A stretch of DNA of 64,000 bases from Flavobacterium sp. LC2016-23 (GCF_009674775.1 NZ_WKKE01000012.1:1-64000); one strand, 5' to 3'. Shown: positions 1 through 8,347, counted from the stretch's first letter. The notes: a model not told the origin generated them from the sequence alone. Translations and numbers: made by a program.

Positions 1-201
1 CAATCCGGGTTTAAGTCTTTCGGCACAATCTCTCGTACAATTATGAATCATTATCAAACCATATTAAACTATTTTGACAACAGAAGCACTAATGCCTCTG
101 CAGAATCATTCAATGCTAAAATAAAAGCATTCAGATCAAAATTCAGAGGTGTTAGGAATATAGAATACTTCCTTTTTAGACTAACTAATATTTATGCTTA
201 A
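1..201 (+). pseudogene. C-terminal end of an IS transposase (window-truncated)
   Basis: Frame 1 is open from the window edge to TAA at 199-201 and gives 66 residues. They include NYFDNRSTNASAESFNAK and end in FLFRLTNIYA. This matches what I know of the C-terminus of Bacteroidota DDE transposases called ISAon1 (ISL3-like), with the conserved E inside the SAESFNAK stretch. Only the end is visible, so I cannot tell whether the element is intact upstream of the window. The element's right terminal repeat should lie in about 202-245, but its exact edge cannot be set from one end. It sits next to a tRNA gene. Confidence 0.75.
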
Positions 202-316
202 TTTTTGTTAATCCACAGGTTTTCGTGTTGATCCGTAAAGAATCTGTACGCTGTAACGGAATAAAATATCCGGAATTCAAACTTTAGAATACGATAGTAA
301 TAATTAGAAAAAGCAT

Positions 317-348
317 AAAAAAAATCCCATTCGTTAGAATGGGATTTT
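317..348 (-). terminator. Intrinsic terminator downstream of tRNA-Arg
   Basis: A 12-bp perfect stem (321-332 with 337-348) has a 4-nt loop. On the minus strand it is followed by a T-run (complement of the A-run at 317-324). It lies 7 nt after the tRNA 3' end. Confidence 0.75.
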
Positions 349-355
349 AGTTTTG

Positions 356-429
356 TGACCTCGACTGGATTCAAACCAGTAACCTCTTGAGCCGTAATCA
401 AGTGCGCTATTCAGTTGCGCCACGAGGCC
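356..429 (-). tRNA. tRNA-Arg (anticodon ACG)
   Basis: The reverse complement folds as a 74-nt cloverleaf. The acceptor is GGCCTCG/CGAGGTC with one G-U pair, the D stem is GCGC/GCGC, the anticodon stem is CTTGA/TCAAG around loop TTACGGC (anticodon ACG), and the T stem is ACTGG/CCAGT. The discriminator is A and CCA is not encoded. The T loop reads TTTGAAT, so the usually invariant C56 is U. The D loop carries GA instead of GG at 18-19, so the G19-C56 tertiary pair appears to be replaced by A19-U56. Confidence 0.93.
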
Positions 430-541
430 AGTTTTTTTCATTAAGCTAATTTTCGTAGCTTTGATGAACGCTGTTTGCGGGTGCAAAGATAGAGATAAAT
501 GTGAGATAAACAAGGGAAAAATAACATAAAAGTAAAAAAAA

Positions 542-1054
542 ATGCAGATTAAAAATTATATACGTGATATTCAGGACTTTCCTAAAGAAGGAATTTTGTT
601 TAAAGATATCACCCCACTCTTAAATGACCCGATGGCGAGGAAAGAATGCCTGTCTGTTTTAGTGGCCTCTTTAAACGGACAGCATATTGATAAGGTAATA
701 GGAGCGGAAAGCCGCGGTTTTTTCTTCGGAATGTTACTGGCCCAGGAATTAAATGCCGGTTTTGTCCCGGCGCGTAAACCTAAAAAACTTCCGTATACCA
801 CTATTTCGGCTTCCTACGATTTGGAATACGGTACTAATGCATTAGAAATACACACAGATGCCATTCAAAAAGGAGACAGGGTTTTGATACACGACGATGT
901 TCTGGCTACAGGAGGGACGGCAAAAGCTCTCGGAGAATTGGTTCAGCGGCTGGGCGGAGAAATTGTACAGTATAATTTCCTTATGGAACTTTCTTTTTTA
1001 AACGGAAGAAATAAAATTGAAGGTCATCCGATTTTTGCCGCCCTAACTTATTAA
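542..1054 (+). CDS. apt: Adenine phosphoribosyltransferase
   Basis: Converts adenine and PRPP to AMP and pyrophosphate in purine salvage (cytosol). The 170-residue length is normal for the family. The PRPP-binding signature VLIHDDVLATGGTA spans about residues 114-127. The N-terminal DFPKEGILFKDITPLL and the AESRGFFFG motif (55-63) are typical of Apt. ATG at 542 is the first start and gives the full conserved N-terminus. The divergent tRNA lies upstream and a lipoprotein gene follows after 38 bp. Nothing is odd about the gene. Confidence 0.95.
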   Translation: MQIKNYIRDIQDFPKEGILFKDITPLLNDPMARKECLSVLVASLNGQHIDKVIGAESRGFFFGMLLAQELNAGFVPARKPKKLPYTTISASYDLEYGTNALEIHTDAIQKGDRVLIHDDVLATGGTAKALGELVQRLGGEIVQYNFLMELSFLNGRNKIEGHPIFAALTY

Positions 1055-1092
1055 CTTTACCTTTTCAAAAACCGATTAACCTAAACGCCACG

Positions 1093-1857
1093 ATGAGATA
1101 TTTTCTTTTAGCATCACTTTTTTTATTATTTTCCTGTACGGATAAAAAAGTTTCAGTTCCAAAAAAATCAAATGATAGTACTGGTATTACTTCTGAAAAT
1201 ATTGACGTAATTCCTGAAGAAGTTAATGTGTTTAGTGCCATACGGCCCGATGAAAGACTGAATAAAGGCGAGCAGTACGCGGATGAAGTAGAATATGTAG
1301 ATTATGATGCGAACGGCGACTATGCTTTATTCACCATAAAAAAAGGAAATGAAGTAGTGGCACTCCAGACTAATTTTGAAGGCTCTGATCAATTCAACAG
1401 AGGTGACGTCTTAAAAATCACCTGGAAAATGGATTCTACTTTTATAGCAGGTGAGGGAGAAAAACTTGATTTTACCGAGTGCCTTATAAACGCTGAAAAA
1501 GTAAAAGACGGAAAAGTTAGTTTATTTAAGAAAAAATACACCAGACCAATTAAATATACTTGGGCAGAAGGCCAAGAATACACCAAAGATTTCAAGGATT
1601 ATCTGTACACTCAGGTACAATATTATTTAGCCAATTCTAAAAAAGACCTTGTAAAAGTACACCTGCAGAATCCTGAAACACAGTTTGTCTATTCGATAGA
1701 AGACCGCGAAAAGGACGGACGTTCCTACACGGTTTTAGGAATTTCCAACGAATTCGAAAATCGTACCAGTATCATCCAGTGGCTGTATCTGGACAGCGAA
1801 AACAGGAAATTATATGAATATGATTTACCGAATGATAAACTGATTGAATTTAAGTAA
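1093..1857 (+). CDS. Putative lipoprotein of unknown function
   Basis: A 254-residue protein. It starts with a short lipoprotein signal (MRYFLLASLFLLFSC), with the lipobox LFSC placing the acylated Cys at residue 15. A low-complexity Lys/Ser/Asp linker follows. The rest is a soluble, mixed alpha/beta-looking region rich in charged and aromatic residues, with no motif I recognise. The export signal suggests an inner- or outer-membrane-anchored periplasmic protein. It starts 38 bp after apt and may be cotranscribed. It converges on the two-component regulator gene, leaving 8 bp between the stop codons. Confidence 0.7.
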   Translation: MRYFLLASLFLLFSCTDKKVSVPKKSNDSTGITSENIDVIPEEVNVFSAIRPDERLNKGEQYADEVEYVDYDANGDYALFTIKKGNEVVALQTNFEGSDQFNRGDVLKITWKMDSTFIAGEGEKLDFTECLINAEKVKDGKVSLFKKKYTRPIKYTWAEGQEYTKDFKDYLYTQVQYYLANSKKDLVKVHLQNPETQFVYSIEDREKDGRSYTVLGISNEFENRTSIIQWLYLDSENRKLYEYDLPNDKLIEFK

Positions 1858-1865
1858 AGATTCTT

Positions 1866-2516
1866 TTATACGAGTACAATTTTGTGTTTAATGGCATATA
1901 AAACCAAACCGATACGGGTTTTGATTTCGAGTTTATCGAACAAACACTCTCTGTAGCCATCAATTGTTTTAGGGCTCAGGCACATTTCTGAGGCGATTTC
2001 CTTATAGGTTTTTTCGCTGCAGGCATGTCGTATAAAAACGATTTCTTTTTCTTTTAAACTGATTTTTTTAGAATCGTCATTGGCTTTTTTGACCAGCATT
2101 CCGGAAACCAGTTCGGTGAAGTAAAAGCCTTTTTCAATGACACAGCACATGGCTTCTTTGAATATTTCGGGCGAAGTGTCTTTGAGCAGGTAGCCTTTGG
2201 CACCATTGGTAATCATCCTGATTATGATTTCTTCATCGTCATTTACAGACAGTGCGATCACTTTTAGGGAAGGCCTGTTTTCTTTGATCCATTTCATTGT
2301 TTCAACACCATCCAGCACCGGCATATTTACATCCAGTAAAATTAAATCGACTTCTGAATCGGTGTTTTCCTGAAGATAATTTATAAAAACTTTACCATTT
2401 TCGAAGCGGTTGATCACTTCAAATTCTTTAAAACTATTGATCAGAAGCTGTAAGGACTGGGAGAATAGCAAGTGATCATCAACAATAATAATTTTATTCT
2501 TCGCTATTGTTTTCAT
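1866..2516 (-). CDS. Two-component response regulator, NarL/FixJ family
   Basis: 216 residues: an N-terminal receiver domain (about 8-125) and a C-terminal LuxR-type HTH (about 150-212). Receiver residues visible are the acidic pair D13-D14, phosphoacceptor D62 in LLDVNMP, and the Lys in LLKDTS. The HTH stretch contains KTYKEIASEMCLSPKTIDGY, typical of DNA-binding LuxR domains. It is the last gene of a three-gene minus-strand operon. Its start overlaps the end of the histidine kinase gene by 23 bp, which points to coupled translation. The target genes cannot be read from this window. Confidence 0.9.
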   Translation of the reverse strand: MKTIAKNKIIIVDDHLLFSQSLQLLINSFKEFEVINRFENGKVFINYLQENTDSEVDLILLDVNMPVLDGVETMKWIKENRPSLKVIALSVNDDEEIIIRMITNGAKGYLLKDTSPEIFKEAMCCVIEKGFYFTELVSGMLVKKANDDSKKISLKEKEIVFIRHACSEKTYKEIASEMCLSPKTIDGYRECLFDKLEIKTRIGLVLYAIKHKIVLV

Positions 2517-3291
2517 CTGGTGGGGTTAATGGGTATTCTAATAGTATACTTGTTCCGTATTGGTTTGATTCTATAATTAGTTTGGCACCAATTAGTTTAG
2601 CTCGCAATTTCATGTTGTTTAATCCTATACCGGAATTGTTTTTTTTGGTATCATAACCAATTCCGAAATCTTTCATTTTTAATTGAAAAAGGGTTTCGGT
2701 TGTTGTAATATTCACCTCATACAAATCACTGTGTGAATGTTTCAGGCTATTGTGCAGGGCTTCCTGAAAAATGCGGTAAATAAACAAATCGTGTCCTTCA
2801 TTAATTTTGGGTATTTTTCCTTTAAAATTGTAATTGTACTGAATATGTTTTAATTTTTTTACACGTTGCAGATCTTGTTTTATAGCTTCTATAAAATTGG
2901 TCTCGAGTAAATTATCTTTATTTATAATTCGCGATAAAATTCTGATTTCATCTAACGATTTGGCTAAAACATCTTTAAGATCCGTGAGTTCTTTACTTTT
3001 AACAGCCTGACCGTTCTGTATGTACATATTGAGCTGCATAATGCCTACCGAAACAATCTGGCCGATATTGTCGTGCAGTTCTTTGCTTATTTCAGAAAGG
3101 GTCTGATCTTTAATTTCGATTCTGGTCTTTACTAACTCGGACTGGAAATACATCTCAGATTCCATTTTTTCAACCAGATAATGGTTTTTTTTCTTCAAAA
3201 AATAAAAAAAAATGACAAGCAGCGTGATCAGTAATGTAAAAAAAACAATACCTAATGAAATAACTAATAATTGTATTTCTTTTCGCTCCAT
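2494..3291 (-). CDS. Sensor histidine kinase, NarX/DesK (HisKA_3) type
   Basis: One N-terminal membrane segment (VISLGIVFFTLLITLLVIFF) is followed by a short coiled stretch. Then come a HisKA_3 dimerisation domain with H-box ELHDNIGQ and a C-terminal HATPase domain with N-box EALHNSLKHS and G-box GIGLNNMKLRAK. There is almost no extracytoplasmic or cytoplasmic sensory domain, so input probably comes from a partner. An upstream in-frame ATG at 3312 would add seven residues. I prefer 3291 (MERKEIQ), which shortens the overlap with the preceding membrane-protein gene to 28 bp. The partner regulator follows directly. Confidence 0.85.
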   Translation of the reverse strand: MERKEIQLLVISLGIVFFTLLITLLVIFFYFLKKKNHYLVEKMESEMYFQSELVKTRIEIKDQTLSEISKELHDNIGQIVSVGIMQLNMYIQNGQAVKSKELTDLKDVLAKSLDEIRILSRIINKDNLLETNFIEAIKQDLQRVKKLKHIQYNYNFKGKIPKINEGHDLFIYRIFQEALHNSLKHSHSDLYEVNITTTETLFQLKMKDFGIGYDTKKNNSGIGLNNMKLRAKLIGAKLIIESNQYGTSILLEYPLTPPDENNSEE

Positions 3292-3911
3292 ACAAATCCG
3301 ATTATATAACAACTATGTGCTAAAAAATTTAAAATAAACAGGACCAGACTAAATACAGATTCATCTTGTTTGATCAGGAACCATTTGATAGCCAGCATAA
3401 AGGGCAGAACGGGAACATGAAAAACAAGTATACCCAGAATATACCAGAAAAACACCGATTTTTTAAAATTTAAGATCTTGTTTGAATTGAAAATCTCTAC
3501 CAGATATAAGCAGGAGAGCATCATAACCACTATAACTCCTACCGCAAAACTGTACGTAAAGGAGTGATTTATGTCTTTTTTGTAATATAAAATATTTAAA
3601 AAAAAGGAAATTAGAAATAATATTAAAAATAGTACGGCTGAAATTCTGTTGGTTTGTTTCTGTAAAAGACTTCGAAGGAGCAGTATATAGGCGGAAAAAC
3701 TAACGAGCATATAAAAATTATAAACATAATAATTCAATAAGCCCGTCCACTGTGTAAAGAAATACCCAACAACTTCAGTTAATGCTGAAAACCAGATTAA
3801 AAGTACTAAAAATTTGCCTTTGTTACCGGGAAGTTTATGCAGGGAAATTAATCCGATGACTCCTGATAGCATAGCGAGATAGATAATATACGATCTTAAA
3901 AATTCAAACAT
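3264..3911 (-). CDS. Polytopic membrane protein, possible sensory partner of the kinase
   Basis: 215 residues, nearly all hydrophobic, with about seven predicted membrane segments separated by short Lys-rich loops (for example LFLILFLISFFLNILYY and FSLVLFILNFLAH). No catalytic motif is visible. It is the first gene of the operon and its 3' end overlaps the kinase gene. Inference: it may serve as the sensing module that the kinase lacks, as 7TM modules do in other systems, but here encoded separately. It could equally be an unrelated conserved membrane protein. The family is not recognised. Confidence 0.65.
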   Translation of the reverse strand: MFEFLRSYIIYLAMLSGVIGLISLHKLPGNKGKFLVLLIWFSALTEVVGYFFTQWTGLLNYYVYNFYMLVSFSAYILLLRSLLQKQTNRISAVLFLILFLISFFLNILYYKKDINHSFTYSFAVGVIVVMMLSCLYLVEIFNSNKILNFKKSVFFWYILGILVFHVPVLPFMLAIKWFLIKQDESVFSLVLFILNFLAHSCYIIGFVWSEKKYNY

Positions 3912-3918
3912 AATTTAT

Positions 3919-4359
3919 TTAGTATATAATGCTAGGTGGTCTTCCTATGTTGCCATAATTCATTGGGTCAAGGCTCTCAATATCAGCAGAAGCATCTTCT
4001 TTTGCCATCATAAAACTTTGTATCTGATTTGACTTTTCTTCTTCTGATACCGTTTTCTTTCCTGTTGCGGCCAGAAATAAAGTGGTTAAACCGGCCTTTT
4101 CACCATGTTTTTCATCATCCGGGTATACGCCAAAATAAAATCGGATTCCGTCCACTTCATATCCCGTATCAGCTCCGTGGGTCTTGATATAATTAATGTA
4201 GCTTTCTAAAGCTTCCAGTGAGTACCAAATGGCATTTGCATCTTCTTTTTTGGTTGATTTATGAATTAGTTTTCCTCTTTTACGAGTGTAATTCAAATTC
4301 AGCTCTTTGGCGAATTCTTTTGTAATCAACTGACTTGGTTTTTCGGAAAGGTTTTTCAT
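3919..4359 (-). CDS. Hypothetical protein, soluble, 146 residues
   Basis: No signal peptide or membrane segment. The middle (ANAIWYSLEALESYINYIKTHG, then EVDGIRFYFGVYPDD) looks like a compact alpha/beta domain. The C-terminus ends in NIGRPPSIIY. I do not recognise a family. The stop codon lies 7 bp before the start of the membrane-protein gene, so it is probably the first gene of the two-component transcription unit. This placement hints at a link to the signal, but that is inference only. Confidence 0.7.
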   Translation of the reverse strand: MKNLSEKPSQLITKEFAKELNLNYTRKRGKLIHKSTKKEDANAIWYSLEALESYINYIKTHGADTGYEVDGIRFYFGVYPDDEKHGEKAGLTTLFLAATGKKTVSEEEKSNQIQSFMMAKEDASADIESLDPMNYGNIGRPPSIIY

Positions 4360-4451
4360 GATCTTTTTTGGTTTTAAAAATAATTAGTTAAAATTTATTT
4401 ATGGTTTTGAAAATATTCCTGACAAAATTATTTTAAAAGATAAAAGTGTAC

Positions 4452-4473
4452 AAGGGTAAATTCACCCTTTTTT
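4452..4473 (+). terminator. Small hairpin with T-run in divergent spacer
   Basis: AAGGGT (4452-4457) pairs with ACCCTT (4464-4469) around a 6-nt loop, followed by a short T-run on the plus strand. No plus-strand gene ends here, so it might end a short leader or small RNA, or be a chance structure. Confidence 0.3.
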
Positions 4474-4652
4474 GATAGGTAAAATTATTAAAATAAAATA
4501 GTCAAAATGCTGTTTTATAATCATTTATGAATAATTAATTTTATATCGCTCATTTTCGCAGGGAAATAAACACTACGAAACTTTAAAATAAGCCTGTTAA
4601 AATGTAAAGCTTTAAAGAATTGCCGCAATGAACGATATTAAATTAAAAAGCT

Positions 4653-5477
4653 ATGAAAACTTTAAAATCCGGTGTAAAATCTGTCGAAGTATATTACTTA
4701 AATGAATTACTCGAAAAACTAAAATACAGCATTGTTGTTTCTGATTATTTCGGAGTTGAAACTGATAAAGCTGTCCGGGATTTCCAACTCAAAAATAATC
4801 TGGTTGTTGACGGTATTGTTGGGCTGAAGACCTGGTCTGCACTTATGGAGAAAAGCGCAGCCGGTTTTTTATCCAATTCTAAATTGCTTTCAGAACAAAA
4901 CCTGATCGATTTTTCGAAGCAGCATAATCTTGAACTGGCAATCGTAAAGGCTGTTAATTCTGTTGAAAGCAACGGAAAGGGATTTCTTTTAGACGGAAGG
5001 CCTAAAATTTTGTTTGAAGGACATGTTTTTTGGAGAGAGCTTGAGAAGAGAGGCATCAGTTGTCAAACCTATGAAAATGCGAATACGGAAAACATCCTCT
5101 TTAAAAACTATACCCGAAAATATTATCTCGGTGGCGCTGCTGAATACGAACGATTGGAAAAGGCTATTCATTTAAATCCGGATAAAAAATTCAGTGATGC
5201 CGCCAATTGTGCTGCTTCGTGGGGACTTTTCCAGATTATGGGTTTCAATGCAGTTTCTATCGGATATCAGAATATTGATGAATTTGTACAGAAAATGTAC
5301 CTGAATGAAGGTGAACACTTAAAAGCGTTTGGATTATTCCTCGAAAAAAACAAGCTGATCCCTGTTTTAAGAAATAAAAATTGGGCAGAATTCGCACTGA
5401 AATATAACGGTGAAGGGTACAAGGCCAATAAATATGACGAAAAACTGAAAAATGCTTATGTGAGATTTGCGTCGTGA
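4653..5477 (+). CDS. N-acetylmuramidase with peptidoglycan-binding domain (endolysin-like)
   Basis: 274 residues. Residues about 8-66 form a PG_binding_1-like repeat (AVRDFQLKNNLVVDGIVG, then LKTWSALM). Residues about 80-270 match the N-acetylmuramidase family (DUF3380/PF11860 type): VKAVNSVESNGKGFLLDGR with E105 as the likely catalytic acid, KILFEGHVFWREL, and CAASWGLFQIMGFN. The enzyme should cut glycan strands of peptidoglycan. No signal peptide or lipobox is visible, unlike housekeeping murein hydrolases, so export would need another route or it is a phage-derived lysin. No other phage gene is nearby. It converges on pheT across a repeat-rich spacer. Confidence 0.8.
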   Translation: MKTLKSGVKSVEVYYLNELLEKLKYSIVVSDYFGVETDKAVRDFQLKNNLVVDGIVGLKTWSALMEKSAAGFLSNSKLLSEQNLIDFSKQHNLELAIVKAVNSVESNGKGFLLDGRPKILFEGHVFWRELEKRGISCQTYENANTENILFKNYTRKYYLGGAAEYERLEKAIHLNPDKKFSDAANCAASWGLFQIMGFNAVSIGYQNIDEFVQKMYLNEGEHLKAFGLFLEKNKLIPVLRNKNWAEFALKYNGEGYKANKYDEKLKNAYVRFAS

Positions 5478-5487
5478 CAAAGTTTTC

Positions 5488-5638
5488 AGTCGCAGTTTTC
5501 AGTCACAGTTTTCAGTTTGCACGCGCAGTTTGCAGTCCCATCTCAGAAGACAATAAATAATTAAACCCGACAGGTTTTTAAAGCCTGTCGGGTTTGTATT
5601 GTATAAAGTTCATTGTGCAGTGACTGAAAACTGCGACT
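5488..5638. repeat. Tandem-word inverted-repeat locus (13-bp word)
   Basis: Plus-strand copies of a 13-bp word (AGTTTTCAGTCGC, then AGTTTTCAGTCAC) start at 5481. A 19-bp stretch at 5488-5506 is perfectly reverse-complemented at 5620-5638. Between the arms is the terminator at 5563-5595. No ORF is present. Confidence 0.8.
5563..5595. terminator. Bidirectional terminator between muramidase and pheT
   Basis: AAACCCGACAGG (5563-5574) pairs perfectly with CCTGTCGGGTTT (5584-5595). T/A-rich flanks allow it to act on both converging genes. Confidence 0.7.
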
Positions 5639-5652
5639 GCGACTACAAATTT

Positions 5653-8073
5653 TTACCTCAAACTCGCTCCAAGTTCTGTCTCAAAACTTTGTTGCAGTTT
5701 TGACATAATTTTATCAATCTGAGCGTCGGTTAGTGTTTTGGTGCTATCCTGAATCGTAAAGCTCAACGCATATGATTTTTTACCTTCCGGAAGATTTTTA
5801 CCTTCATACACATCAAAAAGGTTTACGTCTTTTAAAAGTACTTTTTCCGTTTGTTTCGCCAGATTATAAATACTTTCGTAAGTCGTCTTCTGATCGATTA
5901 ATAAAGCTAAATCCCTGCGGACTTCCGGATATTTTGGAATTTCGTTGTATTTAATTTTTCCTGAAATGATTTTTAAAATCAGATCCCAGTTGAAATCGGC
6001 AAAATAAACATCCTGTTTGATTCCGAAATGCTTCAGGATTGATTTTTTAACGACGCCCATTTCCACCAAAGTATCATTGTTGTAGCAAATCGACGTTCCT
6101 TCAGAGAAAATATCAGATTGCACCGGAGCATTAGTTACTTTATCAACGCCAAGACGGGACAAAATTGCTTTTACGTATCCTTTTAACAAAAAGAAATCCG
6201 TTGGTTTTTGCGGATTGGTCCAGCTTTCTTTATTTCTGTTTCCTGAAATGGATAACGTAAGATGTTTGTGTTCTTCGAAACCATTCAGGTATTTGTGGTA
6301 TGTTTTTCCAAATTCAAACAATTTCAAATCAGAATTTCTTCTGTTAATGTTGTAGGAAACCGCTTCTAAAGCTGAGAATAACAACGACTGACGCATAGTG
6401 GCCAAATCACCGCTTAACGGGTTCAGCATTGTTACATTATGCTCTTCTTTCAAAACAGTCGATAGTTTTGCATAAGCAGCTGTCGTTAAAGAATTCGCCA
6501 TCATTTCATGAAAACCCTGTGAGTTTAACTGTGAAGCGATGATATTCTGCACTTTATAATCTTCTGTTCTTGGGGAGTTGGCTACAGTTGCATTAAACTT
6601 CTTCGAGAATTCAATGTTGTTGTATCCGTACACCCTTAAAATTTCTTCAATTACATCAATTTCACGTTGTACATCCACACGGTAAGCCGGAATTGTTAAA
6701 CCAAGGCCCGATTCAGAAACACTGTTTACTTTGATGTCCAGAGAAACCAGTATCTTCTTAATGGTATCTTTTGGGATTTCCTGTCCGATGATTTTAGAAA
6801 CATGACTAAAGTTTAGCAGGACAGAAAAATCTTCTACTTTTTTAGGGTAAACTTCTACCACATCAGAAGTGATTTTTCCGCCGGCCACTTCCTGAATTAG
6901 AAGCGCTGCACGTTTTAAGGCATATTCTGTAATAGTCGGGTCAATTCCTCTTTCAAATCTAAAAGAAGCATCGGTATTTAACTGATGTCTTTTAGCGGTT
7001 TTACGAACGCTTACGGCATCAAAATAAGCACTTTCGAGGAAAATAGAAGTAGTTCCTTCAGAAACTCCTGATTTTTTTCCGCCAAAAACACCCGCAATAC
7101 AAAGAGGGCCTTTTTCGTCACAAATCATTAGATCCTCCGCGTGCAATGTTCTTTCAACATCATCCAGAGTGGTAAATTTGGTACCTTCCGGTAGTGTTTT
7201 TACAATTATTTTTCCGTTGATTTTTGCCGCATCAAAAGCATGCAGAGGCTGTCCTAATTCATGCAGCACATAATTAGTAACGTCAACAATATTGTTTTTT
7301 GGTGTTAAACCGATAGCTTTCAGACGATCCTGTAACCATGCCGGAGATTCTTCAACAGAAATTCCTGAAATAGTCAGTCCGCAATATCTTGGTGCTAAAA
7401 CAGGCTCTTCTACCGTAACATCAATTTTTAGGGTACGCATTTCTACCCTGAAATTGCTTACTGATGGCGTAATTAATTCGATGTTTACCCCACGCTGTAA
7501 CATTCCGGCTCTAAGATCACGGGCAGTGCCATAGTGACTCATGGCATCGGCGCGGTTAGGCGTTAATCCTATTTCGAAAACTTCATCACTTACAATATCA
7601 AATACTTTTGCAGCCGGAGTTCCGGGCTCTAGGTTCTCGTCTAAAATCATAATGCCGTCATGGCTTGTACCCAGACCTAATTCGTCTTCTGCGCAAATCA
7701 TTCCGTGGCTCTCCTGTCCGCGGATTTTTCCTTTTTTAATGGTAAATTCCCCACCATCTTTATCATACAAAACGGTTCCGATAGTGGCAACCGGTACTTT
7801 TTGACCTGCAGCAACATTGGCAGCACCACAAACAATTTGTAGAGGAGATTCCTGTCCGATATTAACGGTTGTAATATTTAGTCTGTCGGCATCGGGGTGT
7901 TTTTCACAAGTCAGTACGTGTCCTACAACAACTCCTTCTAAACCGCCTTTTACTGATTCGTACTTCTCAACAACTTCTACTTCCAGACCTAAATCTGTCA
8001 GTAATTCTGAAGTTTGCTCAGATGTCCAGTCTGTTTTAATGAATTGTTTTAACCAGTTGTAAGATATTTTCAT
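5653..8073 (-). CDS. pheT: Phenylalanyl-tRNA synthetase beta subunit
   Basis: 806 residues, normal for the bacterial long-form beta subunit. In order: N-terminal KISYNWLKQFIK, tRNA-binding (EMAP-II-like) domain about 40-150, B3/4 core with TPNRADAMSHYG, B5 domain about 400-475, inactive synthetase-like core, and C-terminal FDX-ACB anticodon-binding domain about 712-805 (KYPEVRRDLALLID). It pairs with PheS, not encoded here, to charge tRNA-Phe. The gene stands alone, with a 274-bp spacer before the divergent aldehyde dehydrogenase gene. Confidence 0.97.
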   Translation of the reverse strand: MKISYNWLKQFIKTDWTSEQTSELLTDLGLEVEVVEKYESVKGGLEGVVVGHVLTCEKHPDADRLNITTVNIGQESPLQIVCGAANVAAGQKVPVATIGTVLYDKDGGEFTIKKGKIRGQESHGMICAEDELGLGTSHDGIMILDENLEPGTPAAKVFDIVSDEVFEIGLTPNRADAMSHYGTARDLRAGMLQRGVNIELITPSVSNFRVEMRTLKIDVTVEEPVLAPRYCGLTISGISVEESPAWLQDRLKAIGLTPKNNIVDVTNYVLHELGQPLHAFDAAKINGKIIVKTLPEGTKFTTLDDVERTLHAEDLMICDEKGPLCIAGVFGGKKSGVSEGTTSIFLESAYFDAVSVRKTAKRHQLNTDASFRFERGIDPTITEYALKRAALLIQEVAGGKITSDVVEVYPKKVEDFSVLLNFSHVSKIIGQEIPKDTIKKILVSLDIKVNSVSESGLGLTIPAYRVDVQREIDVIEEILRVYGYNNIEFSKKFNATVANSPRTEDYKVQNIIASQLNSQGFHEMMANSLTTAAYAKLSTVLKEEHNVTMLNPLSGDLATMRQSLLFSALEAVSYNINRRNSDLKLFEFGKTYHKYLNGFEEHKHLTLSISGNRNKESWTNPQKPTDFFLLKGYVKAILSRLGVDKVTNAPVQSDIFSEGTSICYNNDTLVEMGVVKKSILKHFGIKQDVYFADFNWDLILKIISGKIKYNEIPKYPEVRRDLALLIDQKTTYESIYNLAKQTEKVLLKDVNLFDVYEGKNLPEGKKSYALSFTIQDSTKTLTDAQIDKIMSKLQQSFETELGASLR

Positions 8074-8269
8074 GTTAACTTTTTTGTTCTTAAATAAGGA
8101 TACAAATATAAGGATTGCGTATTGTAGTAAGAAAGAATTTATTTGCTTTTTTCTAACTGTTTTTATTTTTGAATAGAAGTCTGTAATAATGAGTATTTTA
8201 TATTTTCAACACTACTATTTTATTAAATTCGTATTATTAGTTGGTCATAAAAATGAATATGGAATTTTT

Positions 8270-8298
8270 GTGCTATTAGATGAATGAAAAGTGCTATT
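8270..8298 (+). promoter_or_regulatory. Direct repeats upstream of aldehyde dehydrogenase, candidate AraC operator
   Basis: GTGCTATT occurs at 8270-8277 and again at 8291-8298, exactly 21 bp apart (two helical turns). The second copy lies about 20 bp upstream of the TAAATTTG box, where an activator contacting RNA polymerase would sit. An AraC-family gene lies two genes downstream. Confidence 0.45.
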
Positions 8299-8317
8299 CT
8301 TTTTCAATTTAGGAAGT

Positions 8318-8325
8318 TAAATTTG
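8318..8325 (+). promoter_or_regulatory. Bacteroidota -7 box for aldehyde dehydrogenase
   Basis: TAAATTTG fits the TAnnTTTG consensus, 22 bp before the ATG at 8348. No clear TTTG -33 element is seen at the expected distance, which agrees with an activator-dependent promoter. Confidence 0.5.
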
Positions 8326-8347
8326 AAATGAATCAAAAAATAAAATT

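Noticed and set aside
4653-5477. Prophage remnant
   Set aside because: Only the lysin-like gene is present; no holin, tail, integrase or attachment-site repeats were seen nearby.
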